From: Chlamydomonas reinhardtii
Taxonomy: Eukaryota; Chlorophyta; Chlorophyceae; Chlamydomonadales; Chlamydomonadaceae
DNA: 64,000 bases
NCBI RefSeq assembly: GCF_000002595.2
Contig: NC_057004.1
Coordinates: 3,699,933 to 3,763,932, forward strand
Direction of reading: 5' to 3'
The translations under genes were made by a program, and so were the position numbers. Positions within the stretch are counted from its first letter, which is position 1. Each line of letters begins with the position of its first letter. Below are positions 26,011-37,291 of the stretch, piece after piece. The notes below the pieces were generated by a model. That model was not told where the DNA came from and made no database searches. It worked only from the letters and a program-made list of their open reading frames with translations.

Positions 26011-27129
26011 GCTTTTGTAATCGGTATTTCCTACGGTCTAAAGCCAGCATCAGCTTATACTGTAGGGCTCCCAAGCTCTTGTCGCAGCCAACATGGTCAT
26101 GTTGAGCCCCTGTCGCGCTCTAGGGCACATCCTGCTTATCAATATTGTATAACATTGACGTGCTTACACTTCACAATTAATTGCGCCACAACTGCCTTTT
26201 CTCGGCGACCAGTCCTCAACCGACTCGCCGCGCCCATGCCCTCGCTCCGGCCGCGAGACAAGATACAATCATACATTGGCAGTACTTCAAGCATCTGCGG
26301 TATAACGGCCCCGGGCTTCCTTGGCAACCTGGCCGCGAACAGCGGCAATGGTGTCTTCGAAGGCAATCTGGCCTGACAGCCGTGACCATGGGCGGCGATG
26401 GGCGGAGGGGTCGCGGCTGCCATGGAGCTGCAGGACAGGCAGCCGGAATGTATGTTTGAGGGGTGACTCTGGGTGAAGACAGCGACGAGGTAAGGGAGCA
26501 GTTGGGATGGGTCGGAATGTGTGCACAGTGTGCGGGGATACGCACTGTCACTGTTGAGATTCGCGCGGCGGCAGCGCCGTCGTGCCGCTGTGCCTCAGCC
26601 GCTCTGGCTATGATGCATGACTTCATCCCCAAGCTCGTAGCCATTTCTTTTGAGGAGGTAAAAGGAGCATCTGCCCAGGAAGGTGCAAAGGCTGTGGGCG
26701 GAAGCAGATCATGGCGCGCTCGTCCCACCTGATTACACCGGTCTGACTCTGGCCAATGGCCCTCGGGCCTTTGGGGCGACCAGAAACATGCATGCGAGGC
26801 GTGCACCCCCCCTTCCCGCGCCGCCACGCCCCCGACAGACACGCACACACCCCCGGCCCAGGCCTCAGCAACGTTCACCCCGTGCCATTGTCTTTTGAGT
26901 TGCCAATGACAGGCTAGATCAGCCTGGCGCGCATGAACATGGATGCATAAGGAGGCAGAGCCGCCGGAGTAGCACGGACTTGAGCTGAAAGTAGCAGGGC
27001 CCGGTAAGCAAGGGGCAGGGGAAGTCTGCAGCCTGGGCAGCCATCTCAGACTATGCGTGTTTTAATGATGGATTGACAGTATGGTGTCTCTAGACGCCTT
27101 CAAAGCTTCCTGCGTGGAACAGAGTTGGG
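26011..27129. other. Stretch without recognisable gene
   Basis: Moderate GC, with no frame of convincing host codon style. A plus-strand frame near 26463-26732 has partly balanced composition but no family resemblance and no flanking splice signals that I trust. No repeats were recognised. Confidence 0.4.
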
Positions 27130-28240
27130 CGGGGCGGGGTTACTCCTGAGTGCATAGGGGTTTGTACGCGGGCATAGTCAGTGTGCAGGGATGGTACACA
27201 TACGCCAAACACATACACTGATGATGCAACTTTGGGGCAATGCGGGCGGCCTGCACTCGTGACCCATCAGGCTGGTCGGGCGCATCCACAATACGGGAGT
27301 AGGGGATCTGCCCCTGCTGGTTTATCACCTCTGAAAGGTTGCTCGAGCCCCCTTGATTGTGCACCAGCCTGTCCTGCAGAAACACGCTGTTCACGCCCGC
27401 CCCCTGTCCCCTGCACTGCCCTGCTGCCCTAGTGCTTGCAATGTTGCCCACCGTGTGATGCACCTGCGTGTTAGCTGCCTGCAGCGCACCTGGGTTGGAG
27501 AGATTAGAGAAGGTGGTAAGGTCATTGCTGAAAGCGCTCAGCGCCCTGGCTGGGGCGCCCACCCACCTGTGCCCACTGCAGGTTGCAGTAGCCAGCGGCG
27601 GTGAGCGCCCACTCACCGCGAGGGCCCCAGGGAAGGAGGTTAGGTCGTTTGAGAATGAGCTTAATTTCTGGTCGTTTGAGAACTAACGAGCTCAGCTTGG
27701 TCGGCCGCCCCACCAGGTCCGATTCGCCACATTGGCGTCGTACCTGTCCGTTCACACGGTGCCGCCCACATCCAGCATGTACTGCGGCGGGGGCTGGTTG
27801 ATGGTCACGCTGCTGTTGGTGTCCGCATCCAAGGTCATCAGGAAGTCCGGCAGCACGCCCGCCTGCAGCCCCGTGCAGCTGTTGTACGTACCGGCTCGTT
27901 TGTTGCTACCGTATAGAGTGAGAAGAGATGGCGGGCCGCAAGCAGAAGCGCAGAAGCGCTCGGCGCAAGGCCTCCAAGGGCGACGGAAACACCACTCAGC
28001 AGTCGCAGCGTGTGCATATCCACATCTACGACGCGCCTAGACGCCCCGCCAACACGCGCAGCATGCAGTGAGGGCTGCTGTTGGGGCCCATGCGCCTGCG
28101 GGGGCTGCCGTACATGGCCGCGCCCAGCACCACCATCAACCAGATGTCCAGTGACACCCTGTTGTGGAGAGAGCTTGGCGGGATTGCGGTCTCCCCTCCC
28201 CCCGTGCGTGCCGTGCGTGTCGTGTCGGCTTAATAAACAT
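27130..28240 (-). mobile_element. Broken virus-like element remnant with capsid-like piece (fossil)
   Basis: Minus-strand pieces between about 27140 and 27900 have gene-like composition, with wording reminiscent of double-jelly-roll major capsid proteins of Polinton-like viruses (for example FLQDRLVHNQGGSSNLSEV). A small, very basic reading frame lies on the plus strand at about 27930-28070. The region is broken several times and its ends were not found, so it is treated as an old fossil. Family assignment is tentative, by eye only. It abuts the truncated Fanzor copy on its right. Confidence 0.3.
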
Positions 28241-28289
28241 GACACATAGAATTGGCGGCGGCAGCGCAGTGCAAAAATTTTTGGGTTTG

Positions 28290-28445
28290 GGTGCCACGCA
28301 TCTACGCAGTGTAGACGGTTTTGGCCGGTTTTGGCGCAAGAATGGGGGAAGCGTAGACGTTTTGGGGGGCTTGGGGGCTTAAGTGTAGATGCCGCGGTCA
28401 GGGTCATCTACGCATGTGTAGATGCCGGGTGCCTGAAGGCATCTA
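28290..28445. repeat. Cluster of CATCTACGCA / TGTAGATG inverted motifs
   Basis: The motifs CATCTACGCA, TGTAGAC/TGTAGATG and GCGTAGACG recur several times in alternating orientation. One pair forms a near-perfect 20-bp palindrome at 28405-28424. The cluster sits immediately upstream of the truncated Fanzor copy. Confidence 0.65.
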
Positions 28446-28955
28446 CAAGATACGAGCACTGCGGCAGCGATGGCGGCAGCGATGGCGGCAGCGATGGCGG
28501 CGGCAGCAGTGGCGGCGGCAGCGGCGGCGCCGGCGGCTGCAGCGGCGGCGGCGGCGGCGGCAGCAGCGGGGGCGGCGGCAGCAGCGGGGGCGCGTGCGCG
28601 CATCTTGGTAGCGGAGAGGGCGGGAAAGGCCACGTGGAGGAGGATTAGAGCGCAGCGCCGCCCAAGAAGCGGCACAAGCGTGCAGGCTGAGGAGCCGGCT
28701 GGTGTCTAGGTAGCGGTCCGCTGTGCGTGGGGCTGGCAGGGCATGGAACGTGTATGGGGGGGTTGGTGACAAGTACTTTTGACAAATGTGCTGTGTCTGG
28801 CTGCGGTTGGCTCTGCTGTGGCATCGCGATTGCTAGGCACCTCGTTTGGCTATGTGCCTGTGGAAACCGACCCCGGCTATGTCTGGGCGATGAGGCTGTT
28901 CGGCCTCAGACTGTGGAGGGGCTCAGCCCCTTCTATTCCCGTGACCTGGGAACAC
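28440..28955 (+). mobile_element. Fanzor element 3' end, truncated copy 2 (inverted relative to copy 1)
   Basis: Plus-strand copy that begins inside the Gly/Ser linker of the nuclease. It keeps the basic tail (AAGAAGCGGCACAAGCG block, TGA at 28688-28690) and then the whole noncoding 3' end (28691-28950), matching 23954-23702 on the other strand. The RuvC and zinc-ribbon exons are absent, so it cannot encode a nuclease, but the candidate guide-RNA end is intact. Similarity ends near 28955 (CCCGTGACC then divergent). The coding tail is out of one frame with the copy-1 reading in places. Confidence 0.7.
28691..28950 (+). ncRNA. Candidate Fanzor guide-RNA region, copy 2
   Basis: Counterpart of 23954-23702. 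It shares the blocks GGAGCCGGCTGGTGTCTAGG, GCTCTGCTGTGGCATCGCGA, TGCCTGTGGAAACCGACCCC and GGCCTCAGACTGTGGAGG, and the GGGGCTCAGCCCC hairpin. A role as guide RNA is inference from the known location of such RNAs in this family. Confidence 0.3.
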
Positions 28956-29202
28956 GTGAGCAGCGCTAGCGTTTTACGGTGAGCCAGGCCTGGGGTTTCT
29001 CCCCTCTCCGGAGGCCAGCAGGAGCATGGGGGCCATTCGGGGAAATCTCCTCGACTGAGCATGCATGTAATGTACGGTTTGGGGGCCCTGGCTTCGTCCA
29101 CGGCTGTCATCCCTTGTAACCTCTATCAGCTAAGTAGCCTGCCCCAGATCCAAGCCATTCAACTGTCCAACAGGCAAACCAAAAAAGAAAGCATACACCC
29201 AT

Positions 29203-29251
<49 letters not shown>

Positions 29252-29403
29252 CGCGTCAGTGTCCAAGCCACTCAGCCAGTCCCATCCATTCCTAGACCAT
29301 AACATACACAGGCCGTATCCAAAGGTAGTCTGCTGGGCGACAAAGACCAAGACCAAGACCAGAGTCAGCGTCGTGCCGCGGCAACGCAAAAAAAACATCC
29401 ACA
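28956..29403. other. Intergenic, with (GT)n microsatellite
   Basis: Contains a GT tract at about 29205-29250 and plus-strand TGTAA at 29065 and 29115 with no matching plus-strand gene. This is presumably 3' flank of the minus-strand beta-helix gene that ends at 29404. Confidence 0.5.
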
Positions 29404-32400
29404 CTACACGATCTTCAGCCCAAGCTGCAGCCATGGCAGCGCACCAAACTTGCCGCCCTCCGCGTGCAGCTTGGGTCCGGCCGTGTTGCCCCGCAGCACG
29501 CACTGCTCCGGCAGCTCGATGACCGCGCCCCGCCCCTGCGTGAGGCAGCCATACCCGCCATTGCCCTCCGACCGCACGCCCGGCCCCAGCCGCATGCTGC
29601 CGCCGCGCGTGCTGGCCGTCGCCTCGTCGCCCAGTCCCGACACGAACCCCGAGCCGCCGTTGCCAACGGCCGCACACACCCCGGCGCCGACGCCGCCCCC
29701 GCCCTGCACCAGCAGGTCCATGATCGCCGAGTCCTCACACGCGAACCCATTGCGGCGGTTGTTCCGCGCGGTGCAGCCGGCGGCTTTGGCCGCAGCCGCG
29801 CCCGCAGCCGCGCCGTTCTCCGCGGCACCCGCTGCCGCACCCGCCGCCGCACCCTCCTCCTCCTCCTCCGCCTCCTCCTCCTCCTCCTCCTCCACTACAT
29901 ACTGGAGTTCCGAGCCCTTGCCTGAGGCCACGAAGCCGTCCTGGTTGCCCTCCGCGACGCTGCCGCGGCCCACGGTGATGCGGCTGCCCCTGTTGCTGAT
30001 CCAGCCCTCGCCGGCGTTGTTGCGCGCCTTGCAGCCGGCGCCCGACTGCAGGCTGCCGCCCAAGTCCGCTATAAAGCCGCTTTCGGCGTTGTCCGACGCC
30101 ACGCAGCGGCGGCCTGTCCGCAGCATTGACGCCTCGTTCATCGCCGCAAAGCCGCTTCCTGCGGTGCCACTTCCTACGGTGCCGCTTCCGTTGTGGTGGG
30201 CGGTGCAGCCGTCACCCACCTGCACCTCGCCACCGCCGGCCGCCACAAAGCCGCAAGCCTTGTTGCGAGCCGCGTCGCAGCCGGCGCCCAGCCGCATTTT
30301 GGCGCCCTTGCCTTCGGCCGCAAAGCCTTCCACCTCGTTATCCCACGCTACGCATGCGTCGCCTGCAATGACCTGGCCACCTTCCCAGGCAAGGAAGCCG
30401 CTGTCCCGGTTGCCGACCGCCACGCAGCCGCCTTCCGGTGCCTCCAGCTTGGCACCGCGACCCTGCGCCATGTAACCCGGCTCGCCGTTGTGCTCGGCCC
30501 GACAGGGGCCCCGCAGCAGCATGCGGCTGTGTTTGAATGCAACGAAGCCGCGAGCTGCGTGCGTGGGAACACAAGAGGGCGAAGGGCACTGTCAGAAGAA
30601 AACAGGGACAGACGACGCGTTGGCCACACGCCACCCTGGGCAGGAAGGTCTGTGAGTATGGCCAGGCTTACCGGTGTTATCCCGTGCCGTGCAGTCCCGC
30701 ACACGGACGGTGCCTCGTCCAGTCGCCAAGAACCCTGGGCGCATGGGGCGAGAGAAATGCTTGAGTCGGCACGGGTGCACGGACGTGATGCACATGCATG
30801 GGTATGCAGCCGCCCAACCAGCATCCCAGCAACAATGACCGGCGGCACGGGCACGGTGCCGAAGGCGAACCACGCACGGTCCTGTTGTGGAACCGTCTCA
30901 CCGTCCTCGCAGCCGCGCGCCAGCGTGCGAGTCGCCAGCGCAATGCTGCCGGCACCCTCAGCCGAAACGCCCGCGTTGGGTGCGCCGCTGAGCTCACAGT
31001 CTTGGAGCACGGCGCGGCCACCGTCGCGCGCCAGCACGCAGCACGCGGACTCCAGGGACCTGAGTTCAGGCTCCCGCGCGTTCGGGCCGAGCGACGATCC
31101 CCGCCGGCTTGCACGCGGGCCCGAGCGACCTGCCCCACCGCCGGCCGCCGCCCCACCGCCGGCGGCCGGCGCCTCTGCTCCGGCATTGTGCCCACCTTTC
31201 ACCCGCACCCGGCATCGCTTGAGCTTCACGCGGCTGTCGCCGCCCTGCACTGCCACCACCGCGGGGTCGAGGAAGGCGCTGTCACCGCGCCCGGCGCCCG
31301 GCACCGGCAGCTGACACGGCCGCGCCAGCAGCGTCAGGTCATACAGCCACAGCCGGGCACCGCCCCGCGGCACCACCACACGGCAGCCGTGCAGCTCAGC
31401 GATAGTGGCCACGCCGCCGCCGCCGGCAGCTCCGCTGCCGCCAATGCCCGCGGCATCGCTGTCAGCAGCCACGGCCGCACCGCCCGCCGCACCATTGCCG
31501 CTGCAGTGGGCGCCCGTGCTCCTGGTGATTCCCGCGCTGCATGGGCTGCTGATGCCGCCAGTGACCCCAGTCCCGCCTGGGCTGCCGGCCGTGCCAGTCC
31601 CGGCCCTGCGCTCGCCACCTCTGGCACCGGCGGCCCCGTGCCTGCTGCCTCCGTACACCCTCACCCGCTGTCCGGGATGCAGGCGCAGCACTCCGTCGGG
31701 AGGCAGCGGCCGCCCCAGCTTTGCACCGCACAGGTTAAACACAAGGCATGCCCGGTCTACCGTCTGGAGATCCCCATCCCGATCCCGCTGCCGCCACTCA
31801 AACGACGCTGCCTCGTTGTCGAGCTGCAACTGCATGTCCTGTACCGACGACACCTTTTGCATGTCCGACATTTCGGCAGCGTCCGAAGCGTCCGAAGCTT
31901 CCGCAGCGGCATCATCTGCAGCAGCCCTGTCTTGACTGTTTCGATCGCCGCCGCCCGCTGCCGCCGCCTCTGCCGCCCGGCTGTCGCCGTCCCGTTGTGG
32001 CCTCCTTTTGCGCCTCGATGCGGCGTGGCTGGGCCCTGGGTCGTCCAGCAACCGTCGCCGCTTACGCCTCCTCCCAGGTTTCGGCCCGCTCGCCGCTGTC
32101 TGCCCCGGCAGCTGGCCAGCATCCAAGGTCCAGTCTGGCTGCCCCTCCGAGGACGGCGCCGGCGTGGTATTGTATGGCTTCTGGTCGCCCGTGAAGCGCC
32201 GTCGTTGCGGCGCACCCAACGACGTCGCTCTTGCAGGCTTGGCGTCATCCCGGATGGGCGCCTGTACCGCTGCCTGCTCCCCGATGCCCGCCTGAACCTG
32301 CTCCCGCTCGAGAGCCCCCTCCTCCTGCTCGTGCTCAGGCGCCCCTTCCTCCTGCTCCTGCCCCTCCTGTTCTTGCTCCTCCGCCTGCTCCTCCGCTGCC

Positions 32401-32850
32401 TGCTCCTGCCCCTCCTGTTCTTGCTCCTCCTCCTGCTCCTCCGCTGCCTGCTCCTGCTCCTCCATGTTCTGTCCCTCCACCTCCATCTGCCCACGTGCCT
32501 CCGTGTGTGCCAGCGCCACGCCCAGCACTGGAGCCGTCTCCTGTAGCACTGGCTGCAGCTGACCGTCCGGCGGCATCACCGACCCCATGACCGCGTCATC
32601 TGCAGCAGCCGGCCCCGCACCCTGCGCCTCGGGCTGAACAGCGGGAGCTGCGGCCGCCCCTGCAGCTCCGCCGTCAGCAGCTTTGAAAGTCGCGGCGGCC
32701 GTCGCAGCGGCCGCCCCTGCACCAAGCGGCCAAGACGCGCCGTGCGACTGCGGCCGCAGCGGCGTCTCCCGCCTGCCCTGCCCCTCGGCCACCGCCGCCG
32801 CGCCAACGGCCATTGCCGCTGCCGCCCCTGGCGCCGCAGCCAGGAGGGGC

Positions 32851-32882
<32 letters not shown>

Positions 32883-33041
32883 ACCGCCATCGTATTGCTG
32901 GCCTCGCTGCTGCCGGTTGGCCCCAGAGCGTGCACGGAGTATGCATTCATCCAGCTCCTGACGCAGGCGCGTCAAGCCCGAGCTGATACCGGCCAGCTGT
33001 GCGCGCATGCCAGGCAGACCGGCATCGTCCGCTGGCTCCAT
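29404..33041 (-). CDS. Right-handed beta-helix repeat protein A
   Basis: Three exons, 33041-30902, 30734-30672 and 30554-29404, all phase 1 junctions; about 1117 residues. The N-terminal 30 residues look helical (AQLAGISSGLTRLRQELDEC). An Ala/Gln-rich stretch, a Glu/Gln-rich repeat (EEQEQEGQEQ type, near 32300-32470) and a basic KPGRRRKRRRL segment follow. From about residue 420 the chain is built of short beta-strand repeats. Exon 2 and exon 3 repeat the pattern GFxAxGxGxxxxxGxxCxAxxN (for example GFLATGRGTVRVRDCTARDN, CGFVAAGGGEVQVGDGCTAH), typical of parallel beta-helix (PbH1-type) folds. Such proteins bind or cleave polysaccharides or act as scaffolds; no catalytic residues are identifiable. 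There is no signal peptide. It is divergent from a related gene at 33868. Confidence 0.75.
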
Positions 33042-33867
33042 CCCTGGAACCGCCGCCGGCAGACTGCCCCTAGCAATTGTGTCGGGTAGAAAGCTGTAGC
33101 CCAGCGTCCGTCACACGCACAGGACGCCTCGGACCGGGACCGGGCCGGTGTCGTGGGCCCAGGTGGGCCCCGACCTGGCTGAGCGAGTGAGTGGAGTGAG
33201 CGGGGCCAACTATGTGGTGGTATTATTTGCAACAAAGGCGCGAAGCCTTGTTTCGCATTGAGTGCTACCCGTAATAATTATGGCTGTCCCGTGCTGTCCT
33301 GCATAGCTGCGCAAGCACGCCTTCTTGTGTCGTGTCAAAGTGCCGTCGCGAAGCCAGCAAGTGCTTTGCAGGCCGAGCCTTACCAGCCACGCCTTGGCAG
33401 CTAGCACTTCATATGTTAAGTCAGCAAGAATGCTGATCCGGCATTATTCGCAGCGGCGAGAAGTCACAAGCAAGCAGCCCTCAGGCCCTGGAAATGTTGC
33501 CTGATTGAGTGCCGACAATGTTGATAGGTATCAGGTGGGCAGGGATGCGGGCCGCGCGCGTTCTATGACACTTGCAGCGTAGACTGCATGCTGCGATCCG
33601 CATGCAGCCCGAAGCCGTGAATCGCCTGCACTGCTCGATGCCTTTGCTAGGCACATACACAATAAAGCCATAGTTTACGGATGATGATTCAACGTTCTTA
33701 CTCTGCACGGCAGCGTGGCTGACGACGAAGAGCTTGCGCAGAACCGTCAAGCACCAGTTGCGCTTGCGCCCCCATAGGACACTCCGAATCCACAAAATGA
33801 CATCGAAGGAAAAACAGGCTCTGCAGCGGCGCGGCTGAGCGGTCTGGTGCCAGCCACTGGCACTGAG
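33042..33867. promoter_or_regulatory. Bidirectional upstream region of the two beta-helix genes
   Basis: About 0.8 kb between the two divergent ATG codons. It is AT-richer than either gene and contains no convincing coding frame. A TATA-like AATAAA lies near 33660 but its use is uncertain. Confidence 0.5.
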
Positions 33868-36782
33868 ATGCAGCAGTCTCAAGCCGCCTGCACGGGCGCC
33901 AGGGTTGCCGCAGACGCGCAGTCTGCTTCAGCGGAGGCGCGGGGGCGCGACACGGGGCGACCGCCAGCCCCCGACGCAGGCAGCCTGCTGGCGAGGGCAC
34001 TAGCCCAACTAGCTGCCGAGTCCGCCGCTAGAGCAGCGGCGGAGGTCCGAGCAGAGAGGGCAGAGGCAAGGGCATCCAGGGCGGAATCCCGGCTGCGGGA
34101 GGTCATTACAGACACGACGCTGGAGGTGCAACGCCTGGGCCAGCAGCTGCAAGCTGCCTTCGATAAGATCGCGGAGCTGCGTGACTTGTTGCCTGACATG
34201 TGCGGGGCTGCCTCTGAAGCGCGAGCTGCGGATCAGGGCAGCCCGGCACCTGTGGCGACATTGGGCCATGCGCCAGCGCGGGCAGATACACCTGCTGCGC
34301 ACACACAGCCGCGGCAAGAGCAGGGGGCCGCGGAGCCGCAGTGCTCGCCGCATCTCAGGCAGCAGCAACATCGCATGCAGCAGGGCGGGCCGTCGCATGC
34401 GGCTGCAGCTGGCATACCCGCAGCATCGCCGCCAGCAGCTCTGTCACATGCGCCACCGGCAGCACCCGAGACACCAGCGCTGGCCGCTGCCAGCCCGTGC
34501 CCAAAGCCAGAGCCCCAGGAGCACTCGACGGGGCCACAGCACCAGGCAGCAGCCGTGCAACAGCACCATGTGGCAGCAGCTGATTTTGGTTCCAAAAGCG
34601 GCAGCCAGGCGCCGGTTGCGAGGCTCAGTGCCAAGATTCTGCCGCCACTGCCCGAAGCCACCGCGGCAAAGGCTGCTCCCGACAGCCCAGGCGCGCAGGC
34701 TGGGTTGCAGTACATCGCCGCCGCAGCAGCTGCCGCCGGACAGGCGGCGGCACCTGCGCCAGCGAGCGCGGGTGGTGCAGGGGGCGTCGCCGGCAGCCGA
34801 CTGCGTGTGCAACAAGCTCCCTCTGGTGGCTGGCGGCCGGTGACAGGCATGATGCTGCACCAGGCGCTTGCCGGCGCCGCTGGTGCCGGTGCGGCGTTGG
34901 CGGCGGACGGGCCACACCCGCAACAGCTGGCTGCCGCCAGTGGGCCCGAGGTCACGCCACCTGTGGCAGTGGTGGCTGCGGCTTTGCAAGCCGCGGCCGT
35001 GGCACCGGCGGCGCAGGTGGCAGCGGCAGTGGCAGCGCCAGCAGCAGGACCGACCGCTGTGCCGGCGGGGCGCTCGGTGGCGCAGGCAGTAGAGGGCTTG
35101 GTGCCGGTACGGCTGGCATGGAGTGGCGGGCCGCAGCATGGGCCTCCCGACGGCCCGCCGGGCTCGTTGTGGGAGCTGCAGCAGCGCCTTGCAGCAGTGG
35201 CGGCGGGCGGTGGCGGCGGTGCGCTGGATCTCGACTTTGGAGGTGCGGAGCTGCCGCCAGGGCCGAAGCCGCTGCCGGGTACGGGCGCGTTGCGCATCGC
35301 GTGCGGCGTGCCGGTGACGCTCCGCAATGCCGTGCTGCCTGCCTGCGTGGTGGTGGAGGGCTGCCCCCGGGCGGCGCTCGTCAACGTGACCTGTCGGCCC
35401 GGGCCCGGGCGGCGGCTGCTTACCGGCGGCGGCTCGCAGGTGGTGATGGAGGCCGTGGTGACGGGGTTGGGCGCAGGCACGCTCGTAACCATGAGCGGCT
35501 GCTTCGTTGAGGTGAAGGCGGCGGGCGGCGGTGGCGGAGCCGCTCCAAGCGCTGGAGCCGCCGCTGTAGCAGCCGCCGTAGCAGCTGCTGAAGTTGCCGC
35601 CGGAGCTGGCTCTGCTGCAGCTGTCGCCGGAGCCGCCGCAGCCGCAGGCGGCGCCGCGGCGTCCCCAGCGCTGGCTTCCAGTCCGGACGGCTTGCTCCAC
35701 AGCTGTGTGGGCGTGCTGGTGGATCACGGGGCTGGCGCCGTCCTGGAGGGCTGCGCCGTCGTGGGGCCACACCCCCGGGACGTGCAGCTGCAGGGAGGGG
35801 CGCTGTGCAGGAGACCATGGGTGTGGCGGCGCGGGGCGCCGGCAGCCGCGTCTACTCCCGCCGCGTGAACGTGCGCGACTGCGCCCACGGCTTCCAGGCG
35901 TGCTCGTCGTCAGCCTGCGTTGCTATGGACTGCATGGCAGAGGATTGCGTGAACGGGCTATGCGTCGCAACTGGCGGGCGTATGTGGTGTGGCAGCCGGT
36001 CGTCATGCGAGAGCTACGCCGCCGCCGTGCCAGACTCGCCAGTTGCCGCCGCGCTCGCTGCCTTCGCAGCTTGTGGCGGCAGCCGCCACAGCAGCCACAG
36101 CATTCGCAACAATAGCGGCTGCCGTGTCGTCGGCGCGCTTGCGAACGGGTTTACCGCTGGCGGTCCGGGCTCGCTGCTTGAGGTGCTGGGTGGCTGTGGC
36201 TCGAAGTGCACCGCCGGCCCCGGCTGTATGGTCAAGGATGGGGCGGAGATGCGCGTCAGCGGCTTTAGGTCGGACATGGACGACCACGGCTTCCTGGCGA
36301 CCGACGCCGGGACGCTGCTGGAGCTAGGAGGCGGCTGCTTGGTCCAGAAGGCTGTGCACCGCGGTGTGGACGTGCAGGACCAGGCACGTATCGTCATCAA
36401 GCAAGGGCAAGGCGCTGGGCAACATTGGGGACCGGGGCGGCAGGAGAAGAATTGGGACGTGAAGGTGGACGGCTGTGGGGATATGGGCTTCCTCGCAAAC
36501 GGAGGGACTCTGGAGCTGGGGGCGGGGACCCGGGTGATGGCCCAGGGCTGCGGTGATGACGGCTTCACGTCGAGCTCGGGAGGGCTGCTGGATGCGACGG
36601 CGGCAGAGGAGTGCTTTGCGAGGGCCTGCGGCGGGTACGGCTTCTGCGCAGAGGATGTGGGCTCCAGGATGTTGCTGGGGAAGCACGTGTGTCGTGCAGA
36701 GGGCCAGAGGGAGCGGGCCATGGTCCAGAAGAATGGGGGCGTTGTGAAGGGCATGCTGGAGGTGTCAGGCGTCCGAGCGTAG
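33868..36782 (+). CDS. Right-handed beta-helix repeat protein B, frame break near 35800
   Basis: The first ATG in frame is 33868. The N-terminus is Gln/Ala-rich, then a clear coiled coil (LAAESAARAAAEVRAERAEA, RLREVITDTTLEVQRLGQQL). A long Ala/Gln/Pro region follows, and from about residue 430 a beta-helix-like part (GTGALRIACGVPVTLRNAVL). The frame from 33868 runs off near 35868. A second frame on the same strand from about 35805 continues the repeats (NVRDCAHGFQACSSSACVAM, GFLATDAGTLLELGGGCLVQ) to TAG at 36780-36782. The two overlap at CGCTGTGCAGGAG. A missing G there would keep CTG-GTG-CAG in frame, and no plausible intron fits in 30 bp, so this is an assembly error or a real frameshift. 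TGTAA at 36938-36942. Architecture matches gene A: coiled coil, disordered centre, beta-helix. Confidence 0.7.
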
Positions 36783-36937
36783 GCAGTGTAGGCGGGAGGA
36801 CCAGACATTGACGTGTGTTGCGGAACTAATGCGTACGTAGACTAGGGGAGGACCTCCCTTGGACCAGATGGCGCTGCAAGGGTGTGACGTATGGAGCCAA
36901 GGGGCAAGAAATGCATAATAAGTTTTGCGTTTCTTAA

Positions 36938-36942
36938 TGTAA
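36938..36942 (+). terminator. TGTAA poly(A) signal
   Basis: Lies 156 bp after the stop of beta-helix gene B, in an AT-richer 3' flank. Confidence 0.5.
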
Positions 36943-37291
36943 GGGGTCAGGTCCTGGTATAGCAACCGTGAGGTCAAGGGGAGGGCTCGGCTGGCGGAGC
37001 CTGGAGTTGGCGTGCCCCAAAAAAGCGTGCCAGCGGGATGGGTACCGTCAGCGCTGACTGGAGCTCTGACACGTAGAGCGCCGGCTTTGAGTCGACCGCT
37101 ATGTTGAACACTTTGTTTATCTGCAAATATCATAGTGCACTATTACTCCAGTATCGAGCCCAGCAAGGTGCAAGAGTCTCTAGAAGATTTGCTCGAGGTG
37201 TTGGCTTCCTCGCCACTCCATACCTGGCGGGGCCATTTCCTTCTCTGCCTTATACTGAAGCTTACTAGTTGCTTTTGGGTTACCTACGAAA

